Positions 11,441 through 23,114 of a stretch of 64,000 nucleotides of DNA are shown piece after piece (the stretch's first letter is position 1; every line of letters begins with the position of its first letter). The notes under the pieces are model-generated. The model searched no databases. It saw only the letters and a program-made list of their open reading frames with translations, and was not told the DNA's origin. Source of the stretch: Cylindrodendrum hubeiense. Taxonomy: Eukaryota > Ascomycota > Sordariomycetes > Hypocreales > Nectriaceae. The position numbers and the translations under genes are program-made. The stretch lies in contig JAANBB010000120.1 of the NCBI GenBank assembly GCA_014621425.1, positions 1-64,000 on the forward strand, written 5' to 3'.

Positions 11441-12429
11441 ATTTAGTCAAGTTATTAAATTCTGCTATCTGATATGCTAGCAGCGATTATGATGCATCGG
11501 ATAGAGGGATGGGCGGATAGATTTGATGACAATGGAAGCTCTTGGGTCTTTATAGTTCATGGCATAGAAGCCGGCTTCTTATAGACATCTGGATTTTCGG
11601 ATCAGGGGAATATATTCATTATCCCGCTTGCTATGGTAGCTTCTGTTGCTATGTTCCTATCATGCTGTTGCTTTGACGTATCTGGGTCGCGTACGCTCGT
11701 CATTATGCACGTTTTCCAAAGCGCAGCACCAGGCTCGCTTGATGAGATGCCTGTACCGGCTACAAAGGAGATCAAGCTAGTCCCACTGCATGAATCACTT
11801 TGTGACAGAGTGATTGCGGGTACACGCGAGAAATATGCATGTTTGGTGTACCCACATCCTCCCGTGATGACGGTCATTGCATCGAGAAGACGAGGTCCCT
11901 TGAAGCGGCCCCCCCCCCCGCATCTCCGATCGCCCGCATGCAGGATGTATTCAGTGTCTAGCTAGATTTGGTGAATGATGAAATGATTCATAGTGGCTCA
12001 CACTTGAGTCAACACCCTCTAACCGCCTTTGTAACATAGAGCGGGGATAGTGACTCTTCAACCCAATAGGAAGCTCTGCAAAGTGGAGATGAATATCCGG
12101 AAGAGGCAAGGTCCTGTGTGAGTCACAGACGCCATCAGTTCAGACTGGAGCCACCATCTCGGGCAGTGCGAGCACTGACTTTGACAGAGACGCGGTACAG
12201 CCACGGGTGCTCCGTCTGCTCTAGGTGTGAAGAAAATAGGGATAAATGTATATATATTATAGGGCCATCTCTGCGCTTAATAGCTAAATTATCACCTTCA
12301 ATTCAAAGCATTAGCTCACTCGTCCCCGTCAATCTCGCCTCACACTCTCACTCACACTACCAACAACCCCACCAAACCGCCAAGATTCTAGACGTCGGAG
12401 GAGCCACTTGCGACCAATTCCCGGCGACA
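11441..12429. other. Intergenic between OLA1 and REI1-like gene
   Basis: About 1 kb. Has a C11 homopolymer at 11909-11919. The reading frame of the next gene stays open upstream to 12118, but that extension has no family similarity and precedes the canonical start, so it is treated as 5' UTR/promoter. Nothing else seen. Confidence 0.4.
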
Positions 12430-13465
12430 ATGGAGGACAAATCCCCATCCTTCTGCAGGCTATGCGATGTAGCACTAGCCAGCCCAAATGAGTGGCGACA
12501 GCACGCAAAGAGCGAATGGCAGTACGTCTCACCATTTGATCAAAACGAGAGGGACAAAATACAGGGTGCTAACCTTCATTTGCAGTGTTTACAATCTTCG
12601 TGTGCGCGTAGCAGAACCGGGCACCGTCGTATCACGGCCATCAGCGCCATCAAGTCCAGAAAGAGCCGTGGGCGCAGAGCGCAATACAGATTTAGACAAT
12701 GAATCCGACGATAACGACGACACAGCGCTTTTCGGAGAGCTGGAATTTAATTCTGAACGATGTCTATTCTGCGGCGTGGAGAATGGCAGCTTTGATAACA
12801 ACCTCGCGCACATGTCAAAAGCACACAGCTTCGTCATACCTTATCAAGAATATTTGATAGTCGATCTTGACGCGCTTGTCGGATACTTGCACCTGGTCAT
12901 TTACGGATACGGCGAGTGCACTCTGTGTGCCACGCGCCGCAGTACTGTTGAAGCTATTCAGCACCATATGACGGCCAAAGGGCATTGCCGATTCAACGTC
13001 GATTCGGATATTGCAGAGTTCTACGAAATTCCTGCCCCAGAATACCACGCCGATGAGGAGTCGCTGCGACTGCCATCGGGCAAGCTGCTCAGTCACCGTA
13101 CACGAGCAACTGGACCAACCGCGTCGAGAACAGCTCGCCAACCAACGGAACGACGCCTGGACCCTACAACATTTCCCTCAGGCGCACCAGCACATGAATC
13201 AGAGCTAGTTCCGGTGCAGGATAATAATACTACAGCGGCCTCATCTACTCAATTATCACGACTTACCCGAGGCGACCAGCAAAGTCTTGCGCATCTTCCC
13301 GACCACGAAGTGCGGTCACTGCTTGCAACCAGTGCCAGGCACATCGGCCAATCAATGCGGAAAGAGACGCAATCAAAGCTTAAGCTCGAGAAAGCCAGGA
13401 ATATTATATTGATGGGGCACTTTAGGGCCGATACGTCTAAGCGGTTCAGAGGTCCTTGGGGTTAG
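12430..13465 (+). CDS. Short REI1/REH1-like C2H2 zinc-finger protein
   Basis: Two exons, 12430-12521 and 12586-13465; 323 aa. The intron has a GCTAAC branch-like site and its removal creates EWHVYNLRVRVAEPG, the diagnostic segment after the first finger of REI1 proteins (yeast EWHRYNLKRRVA type). Finger 1 is C-x2-C...H-x5-H (CRLCDVALAS...HAKSEWH); later come CLFCGVENGSFDNNLAHMSKAH and CTLCATRRSTVEAIQHHMTAKGHC, then a C-terminal basic tail as in REI1. These cytosolic factors help recycle pre-60S shuttling factors. It is shorter than typical fungal REI1 (roughly 500 aa), so it is probably a compact paralogue. MEDKSPSF is chosen as start because it sits directly before the first finger. Confidence 0.78.
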
Positions 13466-13775
13466 GCCACTGTGTACAGGGGATTTCGGAAGAGAAAGAT
13501 TTTATTCATGGGCTTAACCTATTAATGCAGTCCATGTCAAAATAAGTCATCGCTCAGAAACTCCTAAATTAAACTGTTGATTATCTCATGATTATGTACT
13601 GCTTCGATCTATCAGCGCTATAGTTTGGTCTAATATCGTGAACTGTAGTATCTGCCCTCAATTAATTACATCCCCGACACTGATTAGTTGAATCCGTGTC
13701 TGTGTGTTCGATTGGCTGACGTCCTTCTCTATCGCTCTGTCCCTATATTATACCGTGGGTCTTCTCAGCGTCAAC
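13466..13775. other. Convergent 3' intergenic region
   Basis: AT-rich 3' flank shared by the convergent REI1-like gene and the SDR ending at 13776. No gene seen. Confidence 0.4.
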
Positions 13776-14862
13776 TCAAAGATAAGGCTTGATTTCCGCC
13801 TCGGTCCAGTCCCAAAATGCCAGGGATGTCCCTAGACCTCCCTCATCTTTCGTCTTTGACGCCAGTAGCAGGTCCTTTCTGATAAGTAGGAAGCGTCCCC
13901 AGGGACCAACTAGAAATTGTCAGCATATAACCAGGCATCATTATCAGCTAGACTTACTCCAACTACCAGACCGTTCCATCGTCACTTGGGATGATAGCCC
14001 AGCAAAGAGTTCGGTGTAGGCACCATATACAGGCGCATGCAGGACAAAAGTCCGAAGGAACCAAGAAGCCCATGATCCCTGTGTCCTCCACAAATCGGAG
14101 GCAAGGTTACCAGGGTTCAATGGAACGCTGACGATTCCTTCGTCCTTGAATCGTCGGGCCATCTCAACCGCATGCAAATAATTCCCTGCTTTGCTCAGCG
14201 TATACGAGGTAAAGCGGGGTTCATTCAAACGGTTTGCGATAGTGTCCATGTCGACGCCTCCAGTAGGAACGGGCGGCGCTTCAGCCGCTGAAGACGCGAC
14301 CCAGACAACGCGAACAGTGCCCGATTCTTCAACGCTGGCAGTGGCGACAAGTATCGGCGTGAGGAGCTTGGTAAACATGAAGGTGCCGACGTTGTTGACA
14401 CCTAGCTGGAGCTCATAGTTCTGCGCCGTTGCTGAGCCCTGTTCCGGGTTCATAACGCCGGCGTTATTGAAGAGAACATGCAGTTTAGATTCGCGGTCGA
14501 GAAATTGTTTCGCTGAAGCAGCAACGGTGGTAAGGTCGGCCAAATCGAGCTTCAAGAACGTCAATTGGCCGGATGAAGACGGCACCGCTTCTTTGATGGC
14601 GTCTATGGCACTCGCTGCCTTTTCCTCTGAGCGTGCAGCCACGTACACTGTAGCATTTTTTGAGTAGAGCATCCTCGCGAGTTCTTTCCCGACGCCGCCA
14701 CTGGCACCGGTGACGATGTAGACCTAGAGCTGGTTAGCGAGAGGGCGGCCATTTCGCCAGTAAAGAACGCGCCTTGTCATTGAGGTCCGGGAGATGCTTC
14801 TCGGTGAATGTCGGTGTTGGCGGATATAGCTGCGAGAGCTGGTGGAACATGTGAGTGAGCAT
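13776..14862 (-). CDS. Short-chain dehydrogenase with a GC-AG intron
   Basis: Three exons: 14773-14862, 13958-14723, 13776-13909; 329 aa. The model gives LPDLNDK|VYIVTGASGGVG at the N-terminus (cofactor TGASGGVG), NNAGV, YTLSK as the Y-x3-K active site, NPGNLASDL, and a C-terminus SWIGPWGRFLLIRKDLL...DWTEAEIKPYL as in fungal RDH-like SDRs. Intron 1 (14724-14772) starts GC rather than GT, with a GCTAAC branch site and TAG acceptor; no GT donor gives the needed phase. Without intron 2 (13910-13957) the protein ends early at a stop and loses the conserved tail. Substrate unknown. Confidence 0.82.
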
Positions 14863-16150
14863 TTTGACTCCGGATAGGGGCAAAGAGCGGATCAAGTAGT
14901 TAGGAGGTGATGAAGGATTCTAATTCCGGTGGGTTTGACTTCGACTTGAAAACAACGAGGCTTGAAACACGATCCCGAGTCCTCTTTAAGCTCAATTGGC
15001 AATACCGACGCGCTGGATGAAGCAGTCACAAAACCTGGTGTCGACAATCGATGACGGCGAATGGCCTTCGCGAGTGCGAGTGCGAGGCGGGGCTACACCA
15101 TGTCAGGTGACAAATAGCGTGGAGCGCCGGCCTCACGAGCCAATTCGGACTGGTCAGGGGCGCCTCGGATATTGCGACGGGGCCGACCGACGGACACGGA
15201 GACAGACGCCATCGGGATTGTGTTTGCCCGGCCGCGACAGACGGAGAGCGAGCGGCCTGGTCCGAGTCCGAGGCGCTCTCGTAGTTTGTAGGCGTTCGCA
15301 GCCGTCATACGTGGCGTTATTCCGTCTGTTGTGATGTAATATGGTGATGACCTCATTGGAAATTACACTGCAGTGGCATGCTTATCTGGACGCTACCCAG
15401 AATGCCATGTGGTTTCCAGAAATCCTTTCCCTCTCCCTACCTTCTACGCGGTTTGCGATAGTCCTCATGTACCTCTAGTAGGGACTGACGACGTCCTAGC
15501 TGCTGAACACGCGACGCGCATGGTATCACATTGATGAGTAAATCTGACAGATCTGATACCGCAGCTTCTGCACCCCTCATTCTTCCGTCTGATACACAGT
15601 ACCTAACTCCCCGACATTAGCGGTGACGATGAGTGTTTGCGCAAGGTGCCTTCATTCCCAACAGACAGGGCCCGCTCTCTGTGAGCCACTCTTGCTTCAG
15701 GCATGTCCCGACGACTAAACCCGATCTACTCCCAAAATTCATCAAGTCGACATAAAATATAATAAGATCATCCATTACATCTCAGATATAGCTACGAGAG
15801 CTGTACTCTAGTAGTCTCACGACCCATAAAAATAACAGAGTCTCTATTTAGCAGTCTCGATTATTTTAGGTGCTGACAGCATTCCTCAGGTGGGGACCGA
15901 CTTCATCTACTAATAACCAAAGGACTTACATCACTACCTTCACCTTGCACCTATTTCTTGTCAATTTTCGATAACTACCTGACACGCGTGTTACCTGTCA
16001 AGCGAGATAATGCGGCGTGAATACTCCGATATTGTGGAGAGTCGCTGTTCCGCAATGGCTCATCAAAGGTACCATCGAAAGTATCATCGAAAGTATCATC
16101 AGTCTTGGACTCGTAATTCTTGGAATTGATACCCAACTAAATATCTTGCT
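14863..16150. other. Gene-free region with a decayed SDR fragment and 12-bp repeat
   Basis: About 1.3 kb without a supportable gene. A segment at about 15449-15519 aligns by eye with coding sequence of the neighbouring SDR at 14231-14307 (shared CGGTTTGCGATAGT, TAGTAGG, GACGCG-like blocks), suggesting a mutated partial duplicate. A short tandem repeat of the 12-mer CATCGAAAGTAT occurs at about 16072-16101. Open frames at 14996-15356 overlap on both strands and look random. Confidence 0.4.
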
Positions 16151-17322
16151 TCAATCCTCAGAGGGTGGTTGGATCTCAGGCTTCCGACCCCATACCACGC
16201 GCTGGTGGTAGTAGGCGTGTATTTTCCTGTTCCTCAACTCACGTCGCAACTGCATGCAGTAGAGGGTCACCTTCTCCTGCGTCCAGCCATCGAGAAGGTT
16301 GGCCATAAACGAGATATGACCTTCCACGTCCGTCTCTATACTCAAATGGGTGAACCTCCCTATCTCTCTCAAGTTTTTATCCTTGGGCCAGTCTCCAACT
16401 GGCACTTTAAACGTCTTAGACTGGATGTCAACAAATCCAGCCTCCTTGAGCCCCTTCTCCTGTAGATTTCCCGGCAATGGCGTGAATATGCGTCCCAGTT
16501 TCTTACCCCCTTCATGAAAGAACTTACCCCACTCTCCAAGTGCACTGCCCTCCTTAAGCGTGGCATCATCACTATATCCCATAGGATCACCCTCGTGGCT
16601 CTCAACCCAACCACCCGGCTTGCATACCCGATATGCCCTCTCGAACAGTCCATCCCAATCAGGTACGCTCCCATATAGGAACCGCATATGAACATAGTCA
16701 ACTGAGTCATCAGGAAATGTCCAGTCTAGCGTGAAGTCTTCAATCTCAAACTTGACGTTTGACGGCACCCATGACGGCTGGATCGGGGATACATCAGTAC
16801 CCACTACCTCGGCGTCAGGAAATTCATCGCCGAAATCTATAGCCCAGATACCTGATCCAGTTCCAACGTCAAGGACCTTGGCAACTGACTCCTTCTTCAG
16901 CGGCGCGAGGAAGATCTTGCCATCGAGGATAAGCGTAGACGTATGGTGGATGACGTCGAGCGATTCATTTGCCTGTGCATCATTGGATGCCCAATATTGA
17001 GCGTCGCCGCGCTCAGCATGATACGTGCGGCCGTTGATTACACGGTACTCAAGAATGCTGGAGCTTATCGAGGCGGTTGAGCTCGTGGTGTCATCGCCCA
17101 GCGAGGAATCTGTATCGCTTGCGTCCTCGTCGCCGTCATTATTCTGTAGTACTCGTCTCAGTTCTCAGTGCCACACGTGGGTGTAGGGGAATGGCCAGTC
17201 ACCTCCCAATGCGTCGGAGCAAGCATTGCCTGTGAGGTGGCTAGATCCTCATGTTGGTTTTCGACGTCTGCCGTCGCTGGCGCATCGGCCTTGGGGGAAC
17301 GAGTACGAGCACTGTCGCCCAT
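16151..17322 (-). CDS. LaeA-type SAM-dependent methyltransferase
   Basis: Two exons, 17203-17322 and 16151-17143; 370 aa. The 59-bp intron removes a stop and joins HWE to an acidic Ser/Asp-rich linker (NNDGDEDASD), then YHAERGDAQYW, typical of this fungal family. SAM motif I is LDVGTGSGIWAID at about residues 131-143; motif II region has VVGTDVSPIQPSWVP and motif III-like YVHMRF...RVCKPGGWVE. Members include LaeA-like regulators of secondary metabolism and small-molecule methyltransferases; which applies here cannot be told. The C-terminus ends YHQRVVWGRKPE, a common family ending. The disordered N-terminus starts MGDSARTRSPKAD. Confidence 0.85.
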
Positions 17323-18847
17323 AGCTGCTTCAAGTTGAGTCTGGTGTGGGAAAAGCCCTAGTCCCAGATCTGGGCGAGCACAGATATAAACAAAAATGAC
17401 GCCCCATGGTCCACCGCTTACGACTTCCAGCGTTACAATCAACGCATCGTATGATATTTTTACGATTCCCTGATCGAGGACGGTGCAGTAAACAATTGCC
17501 CTGTCCCCCCGGGGAACGTGGATCCTGGGCCGTGCCATGCCATTAGACCCACCTACAACAGCGCAGTGTTGTGGATTTATTCCCCTACGCGAGGTCAACA
17601 TGCATGAAATCTTTGCTCGGATAGTGATTGATGAGGAAAGGTCTCCGTGGTTCTGGCAGGGTGTCAAGATGGGACTCCCATGCCCTGGATGATGTCTCTG
17701 ATCTTAATCGAGTCTTGGGAGAGATAGACGTAGTATTGGTTTTAATAGGTAAACCACAATAATCTTGCTGATTCTATTCAGCATCAGGATATATGGGTTT
17801 CAATTTGAGACTGCGTGTAGAGCACCCACCGCGGTGTAACCAGCACCAAACTTGATTAGCAGGAGTTCAGCCCATCCATGCCCATCTCCAATTGAGGTAT
17901 TCGAGATAAAACCAGGCGAAGTCTCTGCGGGAAGTTGTCAGTCGACCATCATCGCAATCTCAATAATTACTCAACGCTGTCTGTGATGATGAGCTTCCAA
18001 TGGCTATTTAGTGATTGCGGTTTTCACTCACGTGATGCTGGATTGACTCCCTACTCACTACCGTCTTCTCTCCTCAATTTTGACTTGTCACTAACCGCTA
18101 TAACCTGTTATCAGAACACCTAGTATCCCTGGCCTAGCATACATACTGTGTGGTATGACGCCCGCGGCATCTGTAGGAGTTAAGAGGTTGAATGTCCACA
18201 CCATTACTCAATCCTAATCAGTTATGAATATTTCCGTACACCTCTCTAACCTGCAGCATAACATTGTAAACTATCTACTGACACAGTCACTGCTTCGTGA
18301 TGGGACCTATAACAATCCGGAATCTTAAACTCATCCCTATTTAAAGGAAATATACTGCTTAAAAGCTGCCCCTACCCGTGAGGTTATCACGTGGCTGAAA
18401 TAACACTGTGTTGGGTTGCTATGAACAGCTGGCCTATAATGCAACGTGAGTCGCAAGAGCTATGAGGAATGTTCAAGGCATTGTCGGACTCTTTCTTCAC
18501 ATGGTATCAATTTTCGGACCTAACAGCCCTGCGTGTGCCTACAGTTTCCTTGCCTTCTGGGCTCCAGCTCAGCTGGTACTATAGCCTTTAATTTTTGACC
18601 TATTTGTCCCATTCTTTGTTTGTCATCTCTTCTTTCTACATGATGAAACTCACCGTATTTCCAATTGTCAATTGCTTGCATGGTTGAAGTGTGGTTGTTG
18701 TTCCATTACTCGGGGTTTTCGTCGAGACCAATTACAGTACCCTACAGGGCCTACACCAAACTGACGTTGCTGGTGGGAGGGGATGGTTTTGCAGGCGCGT
18801 GTTTACGTCCATCACAACGCCTATTCTCCATATGACGATAATAAGCA
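17323..18847. other. Gene-free intergenic region
   Basis: About 1.5 kb between two minus-strand genes. It includes the promoter of the methyltransferase and the 3' flank of the SDR at 18848. No ORF with family motifs, tRNA or repeat was recognised; the 17323-17667 open frame is an upstream extension of the methyltransferase frame with no similarity. Confidence 0.4.
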
Positions 18848-19653
18848 TTAGACATCTACATCAATAATGCCATCTGGCATAATCTTTACAACACGTCCAT
18901 ACATTCCGTTCGGGCTAATCAAATCTTCCACTGCATCGCAGACGTACTCAATGGGGGCGAATTTGTCGTCGGGAAGGTTTCGGCTCGCCTGAGAGGTCAT
19001 GTTTGTGCGCACTCGGCCTGGACAGAGACAGGAGAGGCGGATGCCGTCGTTCTCAAACAAGGGGCCAGACATAGTCTGAGTGAAAGCCACAAGACCACGC
19101 TTCGCTGCCGTGTACAGAGGAATACTCGGCTCGCTCATCAAAGCGGCGATAGAAGCCGTCACAATGATGGATGGGTCATAATTTGAAACGCCATTTTGGC
19201 GGCTCAAGCGAAAGTAATGTTGGGCGAGATAAATTGTTGAAGCGACACCTTTGAGATTGATATCGATGACTGACAATGGTGGAGGCGGAGGCGGCGTGGT
19301 AGGTTGCACGTCGTAAAATGTGCGCGGGTCGGTGATGCCTGCATTGGCAAAAACGAAGTCGATACGATTTACGTCGTTGTAAGTCTTGTCGAAAGCATCA
19401 GCTAATTCGGCGTAGTTTGTCACTTGGGCCTCGAAAAACACAGCATTCGGACATTGTTGACCAAGAGATGCTGCATTTGTGAGGTTGCGATCAACAATGA
19501 AGACGTTCCATGATTGCGATAAAAGGCGCTTGGCGACGGCAAGACCTATACCAGAGGCTTAAGACGGGTGTCAGCTCAACGAAGGCAAATGGTGGCTGTG
19601 CATATCTTGAGCCCACCTCCTCCTGTGATGAGAGCAACCCTCGGCGCAGCCAT
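18848..19653 (-). CDS. Classical SDR (15-hydroxyprostaglandin-dehydrogenase-like)
   Basis: Two exons, 19617-19653 and 18848-19557; 248 aa, the usual classical SDR size. A 37-nt first exon encodes MAAPRVALITGG; joined after a 59-bp intron it gives TGGASGIGLAVAKRLL, the cofactor motif. NAG appears as FANAGI, catalytic serine region ASIAAL, and Y-x3-K as YTAAK. CLCPGRVRTNM is the PG motif. An unusual run of six prolines (TTPPPPPPLS) lies in the loop before DINLKGV. Likely NAD-dependent alcohol dehydrogenase of unknown substrate. Confidence 0.82.
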
Positions 19654-21186
19654 TGTTGTGATGCAAGGTCGACTCAATTGAGACGTCCAGTTTTGCTGAA
19701 GCTTCAAGCGCCGAAAAGTGTAATGATAAGAGAGATCAGCTGCAATTGCGTTGCTCTGTTCAATTTGCGGGGTGGACGTCGTGCTCCAGGCACTAAACCA
19801 CTACGTAGTACAACAACTGGCACCCATGACATCAGTTGGGTATCTGTCAGCGGACAGAGAGCTAGTTAAAGAAGATGGTGTCAATCCGCTGACCCCGCAT
19901 TTGACACGACAATTTCCCTTTGACACCACCCTAGACTGAGTGGAAGGGTGACGTGGTGGAGAATGGGGCACATGCGGCAAAGAGGAGGAGGAGGAGGAGG
20001 AGGAGGAGGTTAGAGAGGTTAAAGGCAGAAAAAGCCAATGGTAGGAGAAGCAAGAAGCCAGAAGCCAGACACTTCGACGCTCTGTGACTCGTTGGATAAG
20101 GCGGAGAGGCGGGGTAAAATTGGCGGGCAAATGTTCAGTAATCATCACACGGCCACGGGGCTCTTTCGCCATCCTTTCGTTCAGCAGATGCCAGATACGC
20201 AGCGCCGTTGGGGCGGGATTGAAACAGCAAACGGGGTCGGTCAGGTGTGGGCGCCAATGGATCATGAATGAGCAAATGCTCCGGACGGCGAAGCAGTGGA
20301 CCAAAGGGATTGATGCCATGGCAGACCAAGGCGGCAGGACGGAGTACCGGCCGAATGGGGCGACGGGGCCTTCTCGATGCGACGGCTCCCATCGACTCGG
20401 CCGCATCGCCCACTATTTGCTACAAGCATAATTTGCTTTTCGGCGCCGATGACGTATGTGGACAATGGACAGCAAAAGACGTCACCTTGGTCACACAGGA
20501 AACCAAGTAGCCGAGCTAGAGCCTTGCGGTACTGACTGCAGCACAGAGTGGAGAGCCGCAGCCCATACCGGACAATTGGGGGGCCAAACGCAAACAGGGG
20601 TCAAAGTTGAGCCACAAATACATGCTCATAATGACGTGTTCCGCCGTTTCTTATCCCTTCAGCTCCTGAGGCATCCAAGGCACGGCCATGTTCTGTTCCG
20701 TGTGCTACCCTGACGCTACCCTGACGCTACCCTGGCGCGACCCTGGCTTCGATATGGCCCGATCATCGATTGATGGACAATCAGATCCTTGTGATCCCTG
20801 TTCTGTCTTGCGCGCTCCATACATAATCTCGTCGCTAGCCCGCCAACCCGTTTGCCGGATCCCTAGACACCCTCACTTCACAGCATTGCTCACTCTCTGC
20901 TGCTCCTTTTAATCTTTCCCCTTCTCCACTTCCTCTGTCCCGCCATTCCAGCCAGGGACCAAATTTAAACAATTCATTCGCCCCGCTCTCCTCAGTTTGC
21001 AGTTTGGATTCTACGAGCCCCAACACTTCCCTACACACATCGGCCATTGACTCCATTCGTGCTGCAATCTGCCAACACTCCGCCTCGACACTCACCTCAT
21101 CCTCTCGTTCCACCAGCAGCCGCCTGGCTCACCAATAATACACCCATCACCAAGACGAGCATTCTTCATTGCCCTCAACCGTGTCC
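19654..21186. other. Long promoter/5' UTR region with microsatellite and 11-bp repeats
   Basis: About 1.5 kb. Holds a GAG/GGA microsatellite (about 19982-20009) and a tandem 11-mer, CTACCCTGACG, in four imperfect copies (about 20705-20748). From ~20880 on it becomes CT-rich with few ATGs, consistent with a long 5' UTR of the gene at 21187. Several open frames at 19801-20713 overlap on both strands with no motif, so are not called. Confidence 0.45.
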
Positions 21187-22269
21187 ATGCCTAAAAGATA
21201 CTCGGACAGAATGGACCCGGCTTTGTATTCCGATGCCCCGCCACAGAAGGTATGTCCAGACTCTTGCCGGTCATCATCGCGGCACTTACCACTCCGTCAA
21301 ACTATGCCTAACACGAGTTTACAGACACAGCGCTCCCACGAGCAAAACCAAGAACGCGCCTACATCGCCGCCTCGAGGCGATCCGACCGCAGCATCGAAG
21401 CTCGTATTCAGTCTGCCCGCATGGCGAGCGACGTACATAAGCGAAGGACTGGCAAGGCATTCAGCATATCTGAGGCTATAGTCCTCAAGGAAGAGATGTA
21501 CGAGGAGGTGGAAGACGGTTTTCCAAGATCCTATCACCTCGTAAGCCCGCACCTACAGTCTTCGTCCGCAGAGATGAACTCAAGAGTAGATTCATACCTG
21601 GCGAGTCGGATGGCCATGTCCGAGTTGGTATCAGCCAGAGATCAGCGCTGGCGCGAGAACGAGGTCAACTCCGAATTTGCCAAACACTTCCCCCAGGCTG
21701 ATCATAACCTCTCCCGACGTTGGTCTACCGCCAGCTATCTCATGGCCCGGCCGGCTCAATGCGAAGGATTCCGACACTACCAGGGACAGTCATTTGGACT
21801 CGGCACGGATGTCGACGCACTACCTCCGCCAACCTTGACCCCAGAGTCTACGTCGAACTCAGGGTCTACGTCGAACTCAGAGACGCCCCCGTCAGAGCAA
21901 ACGCCAGCTTTCGAAGGCACCATGCTCGCCAATCCGGTTGGCAACTTCAATCACAGGGAATCTGCATTTGCTGCCGACTTACCTCCTGAGGCAAATATGC
22001 TGATGGCAGGCAGTCGCTTTAGCCAAAGTAATGCGATTGACCCCGAAGTATTCGACCAGCAGTGGATATACGGTGACGCGTTCAACAATCCTTACGAAGT
22101 GCCCGAACACATCGAAAAGGAGCATCACAAAAATGCAGCCTGCGAACCCCACGTGGATAATCTGGATCCGGTGAATTGGGGTCTGGTCTCCCAGCAGAAT
22201 ATCTCCGTTGATGATGATTATTGGAATACATTTATCAATGATGTAACATGTGAAACTGACCACCAATGA
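21187..22269 (+). CDS. Conserved fungal protein of unknown function (MPKRYSDRMDP family)
   Basis: Two exons, 21187-21249 and 21325-22269; 335 aa. The N-terminus MPKRYSDRMDPALYSDAPPQ joined to KTQRSHEQNQERAYIAASRR, then SIEARIQSARMASDVHKRRTG, is a strongly conserved block I recognise from uncharacterised Sordariomycete proteins; the rest is low-complexity and Ser/Pro/Gln rich, with EEMYEEVEDGFPRSY as a second conserved patch. The 75-bp intron is stop-free and a multiple of three, so unspliced reading inserts 25 residues; splicing restores the conserved PPQKTQRSHE. An upstream in-frame ATG at 21169 exists, but conservation favours 21187. Probably soluble, basic and nuclear or cytoplasmic; function unknown. 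Confidence 0.75.
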   Translation: MPKRYSDRMDPALYSDAPPQKVCPDSCRSSSRHLPLRQTMPNTSLQTQRSHEQNQERAYIAASRRSDRSIEARIQSARMASDVHKRRTGKAFSISEAIVLKEEMYEEVEDGFPRSYHLVSPHLQSSSAEMNSRVDSYLASRMAMSELVSARDQRWRENEVNSEFAKHFPQADHNLSRRWSTASYLMARPAQCEGFRHYQGQSFGLGTDVDALPPPTLTPESTSNSGSTSNSETPPSEQTPAFEGTMLANPVGNFNHRESAFAADLPPEANMLMAGSRFSQSNAIDPEVFDQQWIYGDAFNNPYEVPEHIEKEHHKNAACEPHVDNLDPVNWGLVSQQNISVDDDYWNTFINDVTCETDHQ

Positions 22270-23114
22270 GGGCCAGTGGTTTGCACTGTTCCTCGTCAAT
22301 TTCCGACTTTGGCGTTTGGGTTCTCTTTTTATTTCACGCAACATGATAATTCGCACAGGCGTTGAACGGTCCAATGGTATTAAGTTGGGCAATATGGAGG
22401 AAGGAAAACGACATCCACCTTTGACGGTTTAAAACAGAGGGCATTTTATTATCGGCGTTATCTGTTTTGCCCCTGTGGCATTGGTTCTGGGGAACGCGGT
22501 GGTAAACTTACTGTGTTCCTCTGGGGTATACGAAATCAAGATGGGCTAAACTGGTATTGGCATTGTGTTTATTGGGCAGCTATGATTGTATTGTGGGCGT
22601 TCAGGTGGTAATAATCTATACCCGAAGGAGTAGGACTGAGATGACTGAGACAACAGCCGCAATATAGCAATATACATACCACCTTAGAATTTGAAATCAA
22701 CAATTCAACCCGAGTATCCGAATCAACATTTTGATAACAGCGTTCCCAACCGATTTTCTTGTTTGTATTTGATGTTAAGTTGCCGCGTAGAAAATTCAAA
22801 AATGAACCCAAATGGGGGCTGGAACACATACCTGGCAAGTCCGTGATGATTAGAGGTGGAACTTTTTTTTTTTTTTTTTTTGACGCGCTTTCAATTGGGT
22901 TTATGTGGATCATTCCTATTACGTGCTTTTGCCCCTTGACGACCCAACGACCTTTAGATAAGACGGTTCACTGGGATAATAATCTCTATTGCAGATCAGA
23001 AAGAAATAGAAAGCCGATGATAAGAAAGCCTGTCTCATGGAAGTGGACTAAACTGACGAACATGACATTATTCGTATTTCTATGCCTATAAAACATGAGC
23101 CGTTGCAAACCGCA
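22270..23114. other. Convergent 3' intergenic region with poly-T tract
   Basis: About 0.85 kb between convergent genes. Contains a T19 homopolymer at 22863-22881. No gene recognised. Confidence 0.45.

Noticed and set aside
12118..12429. N-terminal extension of the REI1-like gene to 12118
   Set aside because: In frame and open, but unrelated to REI1 N-termini, which begin just before the first zinc finger as MEDKSPSF does.
15176..15190. CGG-N2-CCG at about 15178 as another cluster operator
   Set aside because: It lies in a gene-free region far from the oxidative cluster; single occurrences are expected by chance, which also cautions against over-reading isolated sites.
19801..20713. Several open frames of 60-200 codons on both strands
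   Set aside because: They overlap each other in a GC-richer spacer, have no conserved motif, and the region fits the promoter/5' UTR of the 21187 gene.
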